This document shows positions 1-8,359 of a stretch of 38,911 bases of DNA, piece after piece. The DNA lies in the NCBI GenBank assembly GCA_944323675.1, contig CALUTK010000014.1, positions 1 through 38,911 of the forward strand, read 5' to 3'. The notes beneath the pieces are model-generated. The model was not told the DNA's origin. It saw nothing but the letters and a program-made list of their open reading frames with translations, and ran no database searches. A program made the position numbers and the translations under genes. Source of the stretch: Candidatus Gastranaerophilales bacterium. GTDB lineage: Bacteria; Cyanobacteriota; Vampirovibrionia; Gastranaerophilales; Gastranaerophilaceae. How positions within the stretch are numbered: position 1 is the stretch's first letter; each line of letters starts with the position of its first letter.

Positions 1-13
1 TTTTTCTTTTTCG

Positions 14-58
14 GTTCACTTTTTCTTTTTTCATCGCAAAAAAAAAGAAAAAGTGAAC
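14..58. repeat. 18-bp perfect inverted repeat
   Basis: The arms at 14-31 and 41-58 are exact reverse complements (GTTCACTTTTTCTTTTTT and its complement) around a 9-base centre. The stem is almost all A/T and would form a hairpin in either transcript. It lies downstream of the lysS terminator and may belong to a gene or repeat to the left of the window, so its role cannot be judged here. Confidence 0.6.
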
Positions 59-140
59 ATACCTGAAAGAATATAAATTTACCCCACTTGTAAAGGGGGG
101 CAGGGGGGATTTTTTCTTCCATAACATTCATTATGTAAAA

Positions 141-173
141 AAGACCTGACTCTAATTGTTATAGTCAGGTCTT
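141..173 (-). terminator. Rho-independent terminator of lysS
   Basis: A perfect 10-bp stem (AAGACCTGAC at 141-150 with GTCAGGTCTT at 164-173) is followed on the minus strand by a run of U. It sits 18 bases beyond the lysS stop codon. Confidence 0.9.
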
Positions 174-190
174 TCTTATATTAGCTTCCA

Positions 191-1690
191 CTAATTTTTC
201 TTTTTTAAAGTAGGAAATGCGATGACATCACGGATTGACGGAGAATTCGTTAAAAGCATTACCAGACGGTCAATACCGACGCCAAGGCCGCCCATCGGCG
301 GCGCACCGTGTTCCAGTGCACAAATGTAATCTTCATCAATTGGCATTGCTTCTTCATCTCCGTTGGCCTTTGCCTGCATCTGGGCTTCAAACCTCATTCT
401 CTGATCAATCGGGTCTGTTAATTCAGAAAATGCATTTGCTATTTCCCAGCCGTTAACACGGGTTTCAAAACGTTCGGTCAATCGTTCATTATCTCTGTGA
501 ACTTTTGCTAACGGTGATATGTCTCGCGGATAATCTATAATGTGAACAGGCTGGATTAAGTGTGGTTCAACTTTTTCTTCAAAAATTAAATCAATTACCT
601 GTCCCCAGTTGTCGCATTCTTCAGGATTTATACCCATTGCTTTTGCTTTTGATTTAGCATCATCAAGAGTATAGCAGCTTGAAAAATCAACGTCAGTGTA
701 TTCTTTAATCGCGCCGAGCATTGTTTTTCTGTCCCAAGGCGGAGTTAAATCGATTTCATTTTCTCCATAGGTAATTTTCATTGTGCCGAGAACTTCCTGG
801 GCAACGGTTGATACGAGATTTTCGGTAAGCACCATCATTTCGTTGTAGTCAACATAGGCCTGATATAATTCCATCATAGTGAATTCAGGGTTGTGGCGGA
901 TATCAATACCTTCGTTTCTGAAACTTCTGTTGATTTCAAAAATCTTTTCGCTTAGGCCGCCTACCATAAGTCTTTTCAGGTAAAGTTCCGGGGCAATTCT
1001 CAAGAACATATCCATATCAAGAGTATTATGGTGAGTGATAAAAGGTCTTGCATTAGCACCGCCTGCCTGAGGATGAAGCATCGGCGTTTCAACTTCCAAA
1101 AAGCCCTGTTTGGTTAAATATTCTCTGATTTTCTGGATAATCAAACTTCTTGTTCTGAAAGTTTTTCTGACATCTTCATTCACAATCATATCGACATAGC
1201 GCTGACGGTAGCGTGTTTCCACATCAGTAAGCCCGTGGAATTTTTCCGGCAGCGGGAGAAGTGATTTTGATAAAAGTTTCAATGATGTTGATTTTATTGA
1301 AAGTTCTCCTCTCGGAGTTCTCCTGATTGTGCCGGTGAAACCAACAATATCACCAATATCGATAAGTTTTAAAATTTTCATTTGATCTTCTGACAAATTT
1401 TCTTTATGAGAGAAAATCTGGATTTTACCCGAAGCATCCATCAAATCTATAAACATACCGGTGTTTCTGATAGCCATAACACGACCGGCAACAGAATAGA
1501 CATCTTCGGTTTCTTCACCTGCAGGAAGATCTTTATATTTTGCCTGTAAATCAGCAGCGTCTGCATTTTTATCAAACACATACGGATATGGATTTACGCC
1601 TTTATCAGCCAAATCCGCAAGTTTTTGGATTCTTGTCTGCCTTATCTGGTCAATTGCCGAATTCGGCTCATGAACTGTTTGTTGTGTCAT
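191..1690 (-). CDS. lysS: Lysyl-tRNA synthetase, class II
   Basis: Charges tRNA-Lys with lysine in the cytoplasm. The 499-residue product has the normal length and layout of class II LysRS. An N-terminal OB-fold anticodon-binding domain contains VYSVAGRVMAIRNTG. The catalytic core has motif 1 (around FLEVETPMLHPQAGGANARP), motif 2 (FRNEGIDIRHNPEFTMMELY) and motif 3 (GLGVGIDRLVMLL) near the end. The start is placed at the ATG at 1690 (MTQQTVHE) because AAGGAA lies just upstream. The frame stays open for 32 more codons, but that extension is hydrophobic, unlike the family, and has no ribosome site. The gene is a single transcription unit ending in a strong hairpin. Confidence 0.97.
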   Translation of the reverse strand: MTQQTVHEPNSAIDQIRQTRIQKLADLADKGVNPYPYVFDKNADAADLQAKYKDLPAGEETEDVYSVAGRVMAIRNTGMFIDLMDASGKIQIFSHKENLSEDQMKILKLIDIGDIVGFTGTIRRTPRGELSIKSTSLKLLSKSLLPLPEKFHGLTDVETRYRQRYVDMIVNEDVRKTFRTRSLIIQKIREYLTKQGFLEVETPMLHPQAGGANARPFITHHNTLDMDMFLRIAPELYLKRLMVGGLSEKIFEINRSFRNEGIDIRHNPEFTMMELYQAYVDYNEMMVLTENLVSTVAQEVLGTMKITYGENEIDLTPPWDRKTMLGAIKEYTDVDFSSCYTLDDAKSKAKAMGINPEECDNWGQVIDLIFEEKVEPHLIQPVHIIDYPRDISPLAKVHRDNERLTERFETRVNGWEIANAFSELTDPIDQRMRFEAQMQAKANGDEEAMPIDEDYICALEHGAPPMGGLGVGIDRLVMLLTNSPSIRDVIAFPTLKKKN

Positions 1691-2075
1691 ATTTAATAAT
1701 TCCTTATTTTTAGTGTAACTCTCTATTAAATGATAACACAAAAATAAATTTATGTTTATGCATAAAAAAAGGGACTTATATAGCAAATTCCACTAATAAT
1801 GGCTAGAAATGTCACCCTGAAATAAATTCAGGACAGGCTCTGAACTGGCTGCAAAATCAGTTGAGCCGAATGGCGAAACGTGATTTTATGCCCCTGCTTG
1901 GCGTTTCAGGGTCTCGTTGTTTTGAGACGCTGCACTTCGTAAGGACAGGCTCACTCAAAATTTTTAAGATCCTGAAATAAATTCAGGATGACAAAATTTT
2001 TGGTTCGCTTTGTCAAACAAGTTCAGCATGACTGTATTACGCATATTTAGTGGAAACTTGTATATTATTCCCTAA
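1691..2075. repeat. Intergenic region with palindromic repeat mosaic
   Basis: No gene is seen. The stretch carries two copies of the palindrome CCTGAAATAAATTCAGG (1816-1832 and 1971-1987), followed by GAC or GATGAC. Between them is a GC-richer segment with a GTCTC/GAGAC hairpin near 1910-1930 and the phrase GACAGGCTC twice. This resembles the interspersed repeats found in other gaps of this window. The lysS promoter must lie in the first 100 bases; a TGTTATCAT extended -10-like motif occurs on the minus strand near 1720. Confidence 0.55.
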
Positions 2076-2078
2076 AAA

Positions 2079-2102
2079 AAGAGCCTTTGAAAAGGCTCTT
2101 TA
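2079..2102 (-). terminator. Rho-independent terminator of pilT
   Basis: The stem AAAGAGCC(TTT) with (AAA)GGCTCTTT is followed by U residues on the minus strand (plus-strand A run at about 2073-2080), about 20 bases after the pilT stop. The A run on one side and T run on the other could let it work in both directions. Confidence 0.85.
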
Positions 2103-2122
2103 AATATATTTTATGACTATTT

Positions 2123-3196
2123 TTATACGTTAATCATACGTTTCAGTTCATCCGGTCTTGAGGTTTTTGACATAGCATCTTCAAGCGTAATAAGGTTTTG
2201 CTTATAGAGGCTTGCAAGTGCCATTTCAAGAGTCTGCATGCCGAGTCCCTGATTCATTTGCAGCATAGAATAAATCTGAGCGGCTTTTGCTTCACGGATA
2301 AGGTTTGCAATAGCCGGAGTTACAATCATGATTTCTTGAGCCATTACACGGCCTTTTTTCGTTCCGTCAGGCTGAACCTTCGGAAGAAGGGTTTGAGAAA
2401 ATACTGCAACAAGAGAGTTCGCAAGCTGAACCCTGATTTGCTGCTGCTGGCCTTCCGGAAATACGTCGATGATACGGTCAATTGTCTGGGAAGCTGATGA
2501 AGTGTGCAGGGTTCCGAAAACCAAGTGCCCTGTTTCTGCTGCGGTCAGAGCAAGAGCGATTGTTTCGTGGTCACGCATCTCACCTACCAGAATAATATCA
2601 GGGTCTTCACGGAGGGCTGATTTCAAGGCGTTTGCAAATGACCTTGTATCCATTCCGAGTTCACGCTGGTGAATTATACTTGATTTTGAGGTGTGCACAA
2701 ATTCAATCGGGTCCTCAATTGTCAAAATATGTTCTGCTTTTGTTGTATTAATATAGTCAATCATTGCGGCAAGCGTCGTTGATTTACCTGAACCTGTAGG
2801 CCCTGTTACAAGAATAAGACCTCTTGGTTTTTCTGCAGTTGTTCTGACAATTTCAGGAAGTCCGAGTTTTTCGAACGACGGCACCTGAGAGGTAATCGTA
2901 CGGAAAGCTGCGGCATAATTACCTTTATCTTTATAAAAGTTAACCCTGAAACGGCTTAAGCCTTCAATACCGTATGAAAAGTCCAGTTCCCATTCCTGTT
3001 CAAGACGTCTTCTCTGTTCATTGGAAAGCATAGGGAAAAGAAGTTTTTCAACATCTTCAGGAGTTAACGGAGCATAATCCAAACGTTTTAATTTACCGTC
3101 AACACGTATTGCCGGCGGCAGATTGCTTGAAATGTGAAGGTCACTGCCCCCCTGAGATACTAGTTTCTCTAAAAGTTCTGAAATTTCAACTACCAT
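2123..3196 (-). CDS. pilT: Twitching motility / type IV pilus retraction ATPase PilT
   Basis: A hexameric ATPase at the inner-membrane base of type IV pili that powers pilus depolymerisation and retraction. The 357-residue product is full length. It has the N-terminal PilT domain (GGSDLHIS, about residues 16-23), Walker A GPTGSGKST (132-140), the Asp/Glu boxes, Walker B (ILVGEMRD), the His-box segment (TGHLVFGTLHT) and a C-terminal AIRNLIRE-like segment (IANLIREAKAAQI). A purine-rich ribosome site (AAAGAGAGAA) precedes the ATG. A small gene of unknown function lies 17 bases upstream on the same strand and is probably co-transcribed. No other pilus gene is in this window, so PilT rather than PilB or PilU rests on sequence character alone. 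Confidence 0.93.
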   Translation of the reverse strand: MVVEISELLEKLVSQGGSDLHISSNLPPAIRVDGKLKRLDYAPLTPEDVEKLLFPMLSNEQRRRLEQEWELDFSYGIEGLSRFRVNFYKDKGNYAAAFRTITSQVPSFEKLGLPEIVRTTAEKPRGLILVTGPTGSGKSTTLAAMIDYINTTKAEHILTIEDPIEFVHTSKSSIIHQRELGMDTRSFANALKSALREDPDIILVGEMRDHETIALALTAAETGHLVFGTLHTSSASQTIDRIIDVFPEGQQQQIRVQLANSLVAVFSQTLLPKVQPDGTKKGRVMAQEIMIVTPAIANLIREAKAAQIYSMLQMNQGLGMQTLEMALASLYKQNLITLEDAMSKTSRPDELKRMINV

Positions 3197-3213
3197 TTAT
3201 ATTCTCTCTTTCT

Positions 3214-3465
3214 TTATTCCGAAAAATTCATTAAAGCATTATCTTCTTTCATTGCCGTTTCCAGCAGATTATACGTCATATAAGCGCCAAGTGCAACGGC
3301 TTTCGGGTCAAGGTCTGTATTATTGGCAGCTTCTATAATAGCCGTATTTATCTCCGGATTTTCTTCTTTTAAATAGTGGATCATTTTTTTACGCCACGCC
3401 GGCATATCCTTAAATATTTCCGAAAATGCGGCTGCTGCTATCTCTTCTGTTATTATCGGTAACAT
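3214..3465 (-). CDS. Small conserved hypothetical protein upstream of pilT
   Basis: An 83-residue soluble, mostly helical, slightly acidic protein with no motif I can name. A longer reading from an ATG at 3477 exists. The internal ATG at 3465 (MLPIITEE) is preferred because GAGGTCAAAT places a good Shine-Dalgarno six bases before it. It lies 17 bases from pilT on the same strand, so the two are likely one transcript and this could be a pilus-related accessory protein; that is inference from position only. It has no signal peptide, membrane span or cysteines. Confidence 0.7.
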   Translation of the reverse strand: MLPIITEEIAAAAFSEIFKDMPAWRKKMIHYLKEENPEINTAIIEAANNTDLDPKAVALGAYMTYNLLETAMKEDNALMNFSE

Positions 3466-3552
3466 ATTTGACCTCATTTTAAGTATATTAAAATTATAGC
3501 GTACATATTACTGATTTCGCAAGAGGCGTAATAAATAATCATTTGTTTGAAG

Positions 3553-3565
3553 TATAATAATTGTT
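3553..3565 (+). promoter_or_regulatory. recF -10 box, probable leaderless start
   Basis: A consensus TATAAT at 3553-3558 ends only seven bases before the recF ATG at 3566. With usual -10 to start-site spacing, transcription would begin at or next to the A of the ATG. No Shine-Dalgarno sequence is present, and no convincing -35 box was found. Confidence 0.55.
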
Positions 3566-4669
3566 ATGAAACTGCTCAATCTGAAACTTATAAATTACCG
3601 AAACTGCAAAAATATAGAGCTGGATTTGCACTCCGATAAAATTTTAATTATCGGAAAAAATGCGCAGGGGAAAACCAATATTCTTGAAAGCATCTATTTC
3701 CTCTCTACGCTCAAAAGTCCGAGAACTTCCAATAATATTGAACTTATAAATTTTGATGCGGAAAAAACTGAAATTGATGCAGATATAATAAAAGCCGACA
3801 CTGAAATTGAACTCGGATACATTTATACTAAGGAAAAGACACGCGAGATTAAAATTAACCGTGTCAAAACACGGCCTAAGGATTTTAAATCCGTATTAAA
3901 AACAGTACTTTTTTCGACGACAGATTTACTGCTTCTCCGCGGCAATCCGTCAGACAGAAGAGACTGGCTTGATAGAGCAATCTCCCAGATTTATCCTGCT
4001 TATGATGACAGACTCTCTAAATACGACAAAATCCGTATTCAAAAAAATAATTTCCTGAAAGATTTAGCAAAAGGAAATACGTTTGATGAAACACTTCTGG
4101 AAGTTTATAATGAACAGCTTGTGATTACGGGCAGCAACATTATCTTTTTGCGCAAAAAATTTCTTAAAGAAATAGAAAGAATTGCAAAAGAAAAACACAG
4201 GATTATAAGCGAAACAGAAGAATTAAAAATAGATTACGACTGTTCATTCCTGAATGGCGAAACAGAACTTGACCAGATTGTCGGGAGGTTTAAGCAAACC
4301 CTTGAGGAGCGCAGGATTGAAGAAATCCGCCGCTGTCAGGCGTGTGTCGGCCCGCACAGGGATGATATTATATTCTACATAAATGAAAATGAAGCGACAA
4401 AATTCGCATCTCAAGGACAGCAGAGAACAGTAGTCCTTGCTCTGAAACTTTCGGAACTTGATATTATAACAGATAAAACAGGTGATGAACCCGTACTTTT
4501 GCTGGACGATGTTCTTGCCGAACTTGACGATATCAGACAGAATTATCTTTTAAAATCAATAAATGACAGGACGCAGACCATAATAACTTCTGTTGATACC
4601 GTCCTTTTTGAAGAAGAATTTTTAAAGGATGTAAAAATATATAAAATCGAAAACGGCTCTATTAAATAG
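3566..4669 (+). CDS. recF: DNA replication and repair protein RecF
   Basis: An SMC/ABC-type ATPase that helps load RecA onto gapped DNA with RecO and RecR. The 367-residue product is of family length. It has Walker A GKNAQGKTN at residues 30-38, the arm domain rich in K/E in the middle, the ABC signature-like region (KFASQGQQRTVVLALKLSE) and a Walker B/D-loop (LLLDDVLAELD) near the C-terminus. The gene stands alone rather than beside dnaN or gyrB as in many bacteria. Its ATG lies directly downstream of a -10 box, so the message is probably leaderless. Confidence 0.95.
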   Translation: MKLLNLKLINYRNCKNIELDLHSDKILIIGKNAQGKTNILESIYFLSTLKSPRTSNNIELINFDAEKTEIDADIIKADTEIELGYIYTKEKTREIKINRVKTRPKDFKSVLKTVLFSTTDLLLLRGNPSDRRDWLDRAISQIYPAYDDRLSKYDKIRIQKNNFLKDLAKGNTFDETLLEVYNEQLVITGSNIIFLRKKFLKEIERIAKEKHRIISETEELKIDYDCSFLNGETELDQIVGRFKQTLEERRIEEIRRCQACVGPHRDDIIFYINENEATKFASQGQQRTVVLALKLSELDIITDKTGDEPVLLLDDVLAELDDIRQNYLLKSINDRTQTIITSVDTVLFEEEFLKDVKIYKIENGSIK

Positions 4670-4954
4670 TTTCAGTGTAATAAAAGTTGCATAATAATAA
4701 ATTCTATTTTTTACAAAGTGACCGGATTTTTTATCGCGTATTTCAATAACAGGGAGCAGGTCAGTTTTTGAAGTTGTCGGATTCAACAGCGGAAATTTCA
4801 TTTTTTGTAAGCAATAAGTTTATTCTTATAAAAAATGAACAATTCTTAATTCAAATCGTTATATACATGTAAAACCACTCTCTTAAAGTAACCAGAATCT
4901 TCATATCTTCCATTAAGAAAAATATCATTTACCCCGCGGTATCGCTGATTTTGT
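4670..4954. other. Intergenic region between convergent recF and yraN
   Basis: A 285-base AT-rich gap with no gene, no tRNA and no clear U-tract terminator for recF. The one notable structure is a 10-bp stem-loop at its right edge (annotated separately). Confidence 0.5.
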
Positions 4955-4969
4955 CTACATCAGCGATAC
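4939..4969 (-). other. Stem-loop enclosing the yraN stop codon
   Basis: GTATCGCTGA (4939-4948) and TCAGCGATAC (4960-4969) form a perfect 10-bp stem whose 11-base loop contains the UAG stop of yraN. The minus-strand RNA beyond it reads CGCGGGG, not U-rich, so it is not a standard intrinsic terminator. It could protect the 3' end of the mRNA or act as a weak terminator. Confidence 0.55.
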
Positions 4970-5305
4970 ATTCTTTAAATGCTCTATTTTTAATTCCGGC
5001 TTGAGCGTAATCCCGATTACATCTATACGAAAATCTTTAACCTTATTTTCTGCAAGATAATACTGCACACCTTTTTTGATATTTTCAAATTTTGTCCGCG
5101 TAATAGCCTCCATCGGGGTTCCGTAAGAATTTGTATTCCGCGTCTTTACTTCAACAAACACAATCGTGTTTTTCTGTTTTGCTATAATATCAATTTCGCA
5201 AAAACGCGAGTAGTGCTTGTTGCGTTCCAAAATTTCATATCCGTTCCTTTTCAGGTAACGGCAGGCTAAATCTTCTCCGGCATTTCCTTTAGTTTTGTTT
5301 GTCAT
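4955..5305 (-). CDS. yraN: YraN/UPF0102 family nuclease-like protein
   Basis: A 116-residue protein of the UPF0102 family, which has a restriction-endonuclease-like fold; its biological role is unsettled. The family pattern is clear: GNAGEDLACRYLKRNGYEIL at the N-terminus, then EIDIIAKQKNTIVFVEVKTR carrying the E-x-D...E-V-K nuclease-like acidic and lysine residues, and a C-terminal FRIDVIGI. The start codon overlaps the end of queF by four bases (ATGA), so the two are translationally coupled. The family is often found near rnhB or the ribosome-maturation genes; pairing with queF is less usual. Confidence 0.92.
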   Translation of the reverse strand: MTNKTKGNAGEDLACRYLKRNGYEILERNKHYSRFCEIDIIAKQKNTIVFVEVKTRNTNSYGTPMEAITRTKFENIKKGVQYYLAENKVKDFRIDVIGITLKPELKIEHLKNVSLM

Positions 5306-6201
5306 TGTTTTATTCCGAACCTTGCAAATTTCGTTAAATCCCCTAATTCTGCAGCAAAATCTTTTGTACAGTTCAAACTCCGGCGGACAGGCGAAATGTC
5401 AATTCCGCCCCTTCTTGTATAGAGTGCACAGACAAATAGTTCATCTTCAGGATTGAGTAAGTCGTAAAGCCGTTTGAAAATCATCTCGCAGCATTCTTCG
5501 TGAAAATGATATTCCGAACGAAAAGAACAAAGATATTTTACAAGACTTTCTTCTTTTATATGTTTTTTTGATTTGTAATAAATAAAGGCATCCCCGAAAT
5601 CCGGCTGGTGCGTAACCCTGCAGTTTGAACGCAGAGAATCAAATGTCAAATAATATTCATTTTCAGTTTCACTATTTTCAATTTCGATTAATTCAGGCGC
5701 CTCCTTGAATGTTTCAATTATTAAACCTTTTTCGTCTGCATAATCCATAATATTTTTAAATTTACAGAAAATCTCAACACGCTGTGTGTTGTTATCAAGA
5801 AAATTCACCTGAACCGGTGTTTTTAATTTTTCGCTCAAATCTTTTTCTATAAGTTCTTTGCAAATTTGCAGACATTCAGCGGTTGTTTCACCAAATTGAG
5901 ACATATTAAAAGAGTTCAAATAGAGTTTCAATGACTTTGACTCAACAAGAAAATCGTTATCACAATTATATTTGAGCTTCATCACTCTTGTGACGGGAAG
6001 CCCCTTTTCTGTCATCGCAGAAAATTCATAAGCCTGCCATACATCAAATCCATCAAACGGAAGATTCCTCTTGATTATTCCGTAGAGTTCGCGGTTTTCG
6101 GCTCTCGGAACTGCGACTAGCAAATCAGGATTATACACGTCACTTCCTGAGATTTTTTTACCGAGAAATTTTCCTGCTATTTTATCCGTTTGATTATGCA
6201 T
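5302..6201 (-). CDS. queF: NADPH-dependent 7-cyano-7-deazaguanine reductase QueF (two-domain type)
   Basis: Reduces preQ0 to preQ1, the last free-base step of queuosine biosynthesis. At 299 residues this is the long, tandem T-fold type known from E. coli rather than the short Bacillus type. The QueF signature ESKSLKLY is at residues 87-94. The catalytic cysteine is in NCRVTHQPDFGD (Cys194) with the paired Asp at 201, the same seven-residue separation as Cys190/Asp197 of the E. coli enzyme. A His/Glu-rich EYHFHEECCE follows. No other queuosine gene is within the window. The gene is divergent from the DUF475 gene and overlaps yraN by four bases. Confidence 0.94.
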   Translation of the reverse strand: MHNQTDKIAGKFLGKKISGSDVYNPDLLVAVPRAENRELYGIIKRNLPFDGFDVWQAYEFSAMTEKGLPVTRVMKLKYNCDNDFLVESKSLKLYLNSFNMSQFGETTAECLQICKELIEKDLSEKLKTPVQVNFLDNNTQRVEIFCKFKNIMDYADEKGLIIETFKEAPELIEIENSETENEYYLTFDSLRSNCRVTHQPDFGDAFIYYKSKKHIKEESLVKYLCSFRSEYHFHEECCEMIFKRLYDLLNPEDELFVCALYTRRGGIDISPVRRSLNCTKDFAAELGDLTKFARFGIKQ

Positions 6202-6279
6202 ATTTTAATATTAGCATGAAAAATTTTGAATAATGCCGTTTTAGCGTTACTTTTGAATAACTGTTTTCCTGTAATCTGC

Positions 6280-6308
6280 TTGCATTAATCCTGATTTTAA
6301 GCTAATAT
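6280..6308 (+). promoter_or_regulatory. Promoter of the DUF475 - glycosyltransferase unit
   Basis: TTGCAT at 6280-6285 and TAATAT at 6303-6308 are separated by 17 bases. The predicted start is near 6315, leaving a leader of about 25 bases with an AAGGAGAGAG ribosome site. The leader is too short for a metal riboswitch of the yybP-ykoY kind. Confidence 0.55.
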
Positions 6309-6339
6309 TAACCCTGTAAAAGAAAAAGGAGAGAGATTT

Positions 6340-7419
6340 ATGTTGGAATACTTCCTCGGGTCATATATCATTACAATTGCAGGCTTAGCTGGCGCATACT
6401 TCTGGGGAGAACACGTTCATAACGGTTCGGGGTTAACCTGTATTTTTATTGCACTTGTTCTGGGAGTTCTGGAAGTCAGTCTTTCCTTTGATAACGCTGT
6501 CGTTAATGCGATGAAGCTTGAAAAAATGTCTCATAAATGGCGCCACAGATTCTTAACCTGGGGTATTGCAATCGCTGTTTTCGGGATGAGATTTTTATTC
6601 CCGATTTTAGTTGTTGCAATCTTCGCAAAATTAAGTATGCTTGAAGTAGCTAAAATCGCAACTTCAAATTCGGCACTATATGCGCATTACCTGCACGAAA
6701 CCCACGCACCAATCGTCACTTTCGGCGGAATGTTCCTCATTATGCTCTTTTTGAATTACTTCTTTAACCACGAAAAAGATGTCCACTGGATAAGGCAGAT
6801 TGAAGCTCCGCTTTCTCATCTTGACCATATAAAAGGAATTGAGGTTATTATATCTCTCGGACTCCTCCTCGTGACCCAGAATTTTGTCGGGGAAGAATTT
6901 AAATTACACGTACTTATCGCTGGTGTATGCGGGGTTCTGACATATCTTTTGATAGACGGAATTACACACTACCTTGAAAAACACGAAGAAATGCGTGCCG
7001 CAAAATGTGCTGTTCAGGGCGCCGGCTGCACAGGTTTGATAAGTTTTATTTATCTTGAATTAATAGATGCATCATTCTCTCTTGACGGTGTTCTCGGGGC
7101 ATTCGCATTAAGTAAAGATATTATTATTATAACAATCGGGCTCTCTATAGGTGCGATGTTTGTACGTTCTCTCACAATTATGCTCGTTGAAAAGAAAACG
7201 CTTGCAAAATTCCGCTACCTTGAACACGGCGCACACTGGGCTATCGGGGCTCTTGCGCTCATTATGCTTATATCTACCGTAAAAGAAGTTCCTGAAGTCA
7301 TCACGGGGCTTATCGGCCTTGCATTTATCGTTGCTGCATTAATTTCATCCATCAAATACAACAAAAAGCTTGAAAGATATATTGCGGATGACAACATTGA
7401 AAAGGGGGAAAATGCTTAA
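6340..7419 (+). CDS. DUF475 family (TerC-like) integral membrane protein
   Basis: A 359-residue polytopic inner-membrane protein of the DUF475 family, related to TerC/Alx. Several members of that wider superfamily are linked to metal (manganese or tellurite) handling; the substrate here is unknown. The hallmark acidic membrane motifs are visible in both halves: LEVSLSFDNAVVNA (about residues 45-58) and ELIDASFSLDGVLGAFALS (about 240-258). About eight to nine hydrophobic spans are seen. A strong AAGGAGAGAG ribosome site precedes the ATG. The last eight bases overlap the start of the glycosyltransferase gene, so the two are co-transcribed. Confidence 0.9.
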   Translation: MLEYFLGSYIITIAGLAGAYFWGEHVHNGSGLTCIFIALVLGVLEVSLSFDNAVVNAMKLEKMSHKWRHRFLTWGIAIAVFGMRFLFPILVVAIFAKLSMLEVAKIATSNSALYAHYLHETHAPIVTFGGMFLIMLFLNYFFNHEKDVHWIRQIEAPLSHLDHIKGIEVIISLGLLLVTQNFVGEEFKLHVLIAGVCGVLTYLLIDGITHYLEKHEEMRAAKCAVQGAGCTGLISFIYLELIDASFSLDGVLGAFALSKDIIIITIGLSIGAMFVRSLTIMLVEKKTLAKFRYLEHGAHWAIGALALIMLISTVKEVPEVITGLIGLAFIVAALISSIKYNKKLERYIADDNIEKGENA

Positions 7420-8359
7420 ACTCCCGCTTGTCAGTTTTGTTGTAACTTCTTTTAATTATCAAAATTTTATACAAAAAACTCTTGAAAGCATTATTAATCA
7501 AACTTATGAGAATTTTGAAATTATAATCGTGGATGACTGTTCACGGGATAAATCCGTCGAAATCTGCGAAAATTTTATCGCCTGTAATCAGGATAAAAGA
7601 ATTACGCTCATTCAACACGAAGAAAATAAAGGTCAGCTTGCCGCAATGTTAACCGGCCTGAAAGCCTCAAACGGTCAATTTGTATGTTTTATAGATTCAG
7701 ACGATATCCTTCTGCCGGATTACGCAAAAGCTCATATAAAAGTCCATATGGTCACAAGCGTTGCCTTCACATCCTCTTTAATTGCAGAAATTGATGAGAA
7801 TGATAATATCCACACAATCTATTCTGTTGCATCACCGCAAAAACAAAAACACTTTCGTATAAAAAATCTTGATGAACTTTTTAAATTCGATGTGGAACAT
7901 CCGGATTTTAAACTCGTTAAGGCTCCGTTCGGCGGCTGGTTCTGGTCGCCAAATAGTTCTGCCGTGTTTAGAAAAGCTTCAATTGAAATACTTTTAAATT
8001 ACAAAAATACCGAAAAATGGAAAACCTGTCCTGATAAATTTATGTTTAATTTTGCCCACCTGATAGGAGGCTCCGCAGTTATATATGAACCTCTAACCGC
8101 ACACAGGCGCCACCGGGATAACGCAGGGAATTCCTCCTACATATGCGGGGATACTAAATACAACAATGACAGTGTAACTTTTACTAACATAATTAATAAC
8201 CTGAATGTCCGGCCGGAAACGTTGAAATTTATTTTTGAAAACAGAAAAGATTTTGAAAAAATTTACGGTAAAAAAAACACTGCTAAACTATTTTTAACAG
8301 TGCTTTTTTCGTATATATATTTAATAAAACAATTTATTAGCCGCTCTGGAACAGTGTGA
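7412..8359 (+). CDS. Family 2 glycosyltransferase
   Basis: A GT-A fold glycosyltransferase of 315 residues that would transfer a sugar from a nucleotide-sugar donor; the acceptor is unknown. The start at 7412 (MLKLPLVSFVVTSFN) is chosen because AAGGGGGAA lies just before it; a longer frame starting 14 codons earlier has no ribosome site. The N-terminus shows the family pattern: SFVVTSFNYQNFIQKTLESI, then IIIVDDCSRDKS and the metal-binding CFIDSDDILLPDY. There is no membrane anchor. The 3' end is odd: a strong hairpin plus T-run lies inside the coding sequence about 50 bases before the stop, and the stop overlaps the convergent 587-residue gene by 23 bases. The last 17-20 residues may therefore be a recent extension. 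Confidence 0.88.
   Translation: MLKLPLVSFVVTSFNYQNFIQKTLESIINQTYENFEIIIVDDCSRDKSVEICENFIACNQDKRITLIQHEENKGQLAAMLTGLKASNGQFVCFIDSDDILLPDYAKAHIKVHMVTSVAFTSSLIAEIDENDNIHTIYSVASPQKQKHFRIKNLDELFKFDVEHPDFKLVKAPFGGWFWSPNSSAVFRKASIEILLNYKNTEKWKTCPDKFMFNFAHLIGGSAVIYEPLTAHRRHRDNAGNSSYICGDTKYNNDSVTFTNIINNLNVRPETLKFIFENRKDFEKIYGKKNTAKLFLTVLFSYIYLIKQFISRSGTV
8278..8309. terminator. Bidirectional intrinsic terminator inside the glycosyltransferase 3' end
   Basis: CACTG (8278-8282) with CAGTG (8298-8302), continued by TAAA/TTTA, forms the stem. T6 follows on the plus strand (8304-8309), and an eight-base A run precedes it (U8 on the minus strand). It would serve both the plus-strand glycosyltransferase and the minus-strand 587-residue gene, which ends at 8337. 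Confidence 0.8.

Noticed and set aside
1691-1786. Upstream extension of lysS
   Set aside because: It adds a hydrophobic 32-residue segment absent from LysRS, and the internal ATG at 1690 has the ribosome site.
4851-4872. T-loop-like TTCAAATC suggesting a tRNA
   Set aside because: No matching T-stem, anticodon arm or acceptor stem could be drawn; no tRNA was found elsewhere in the window.
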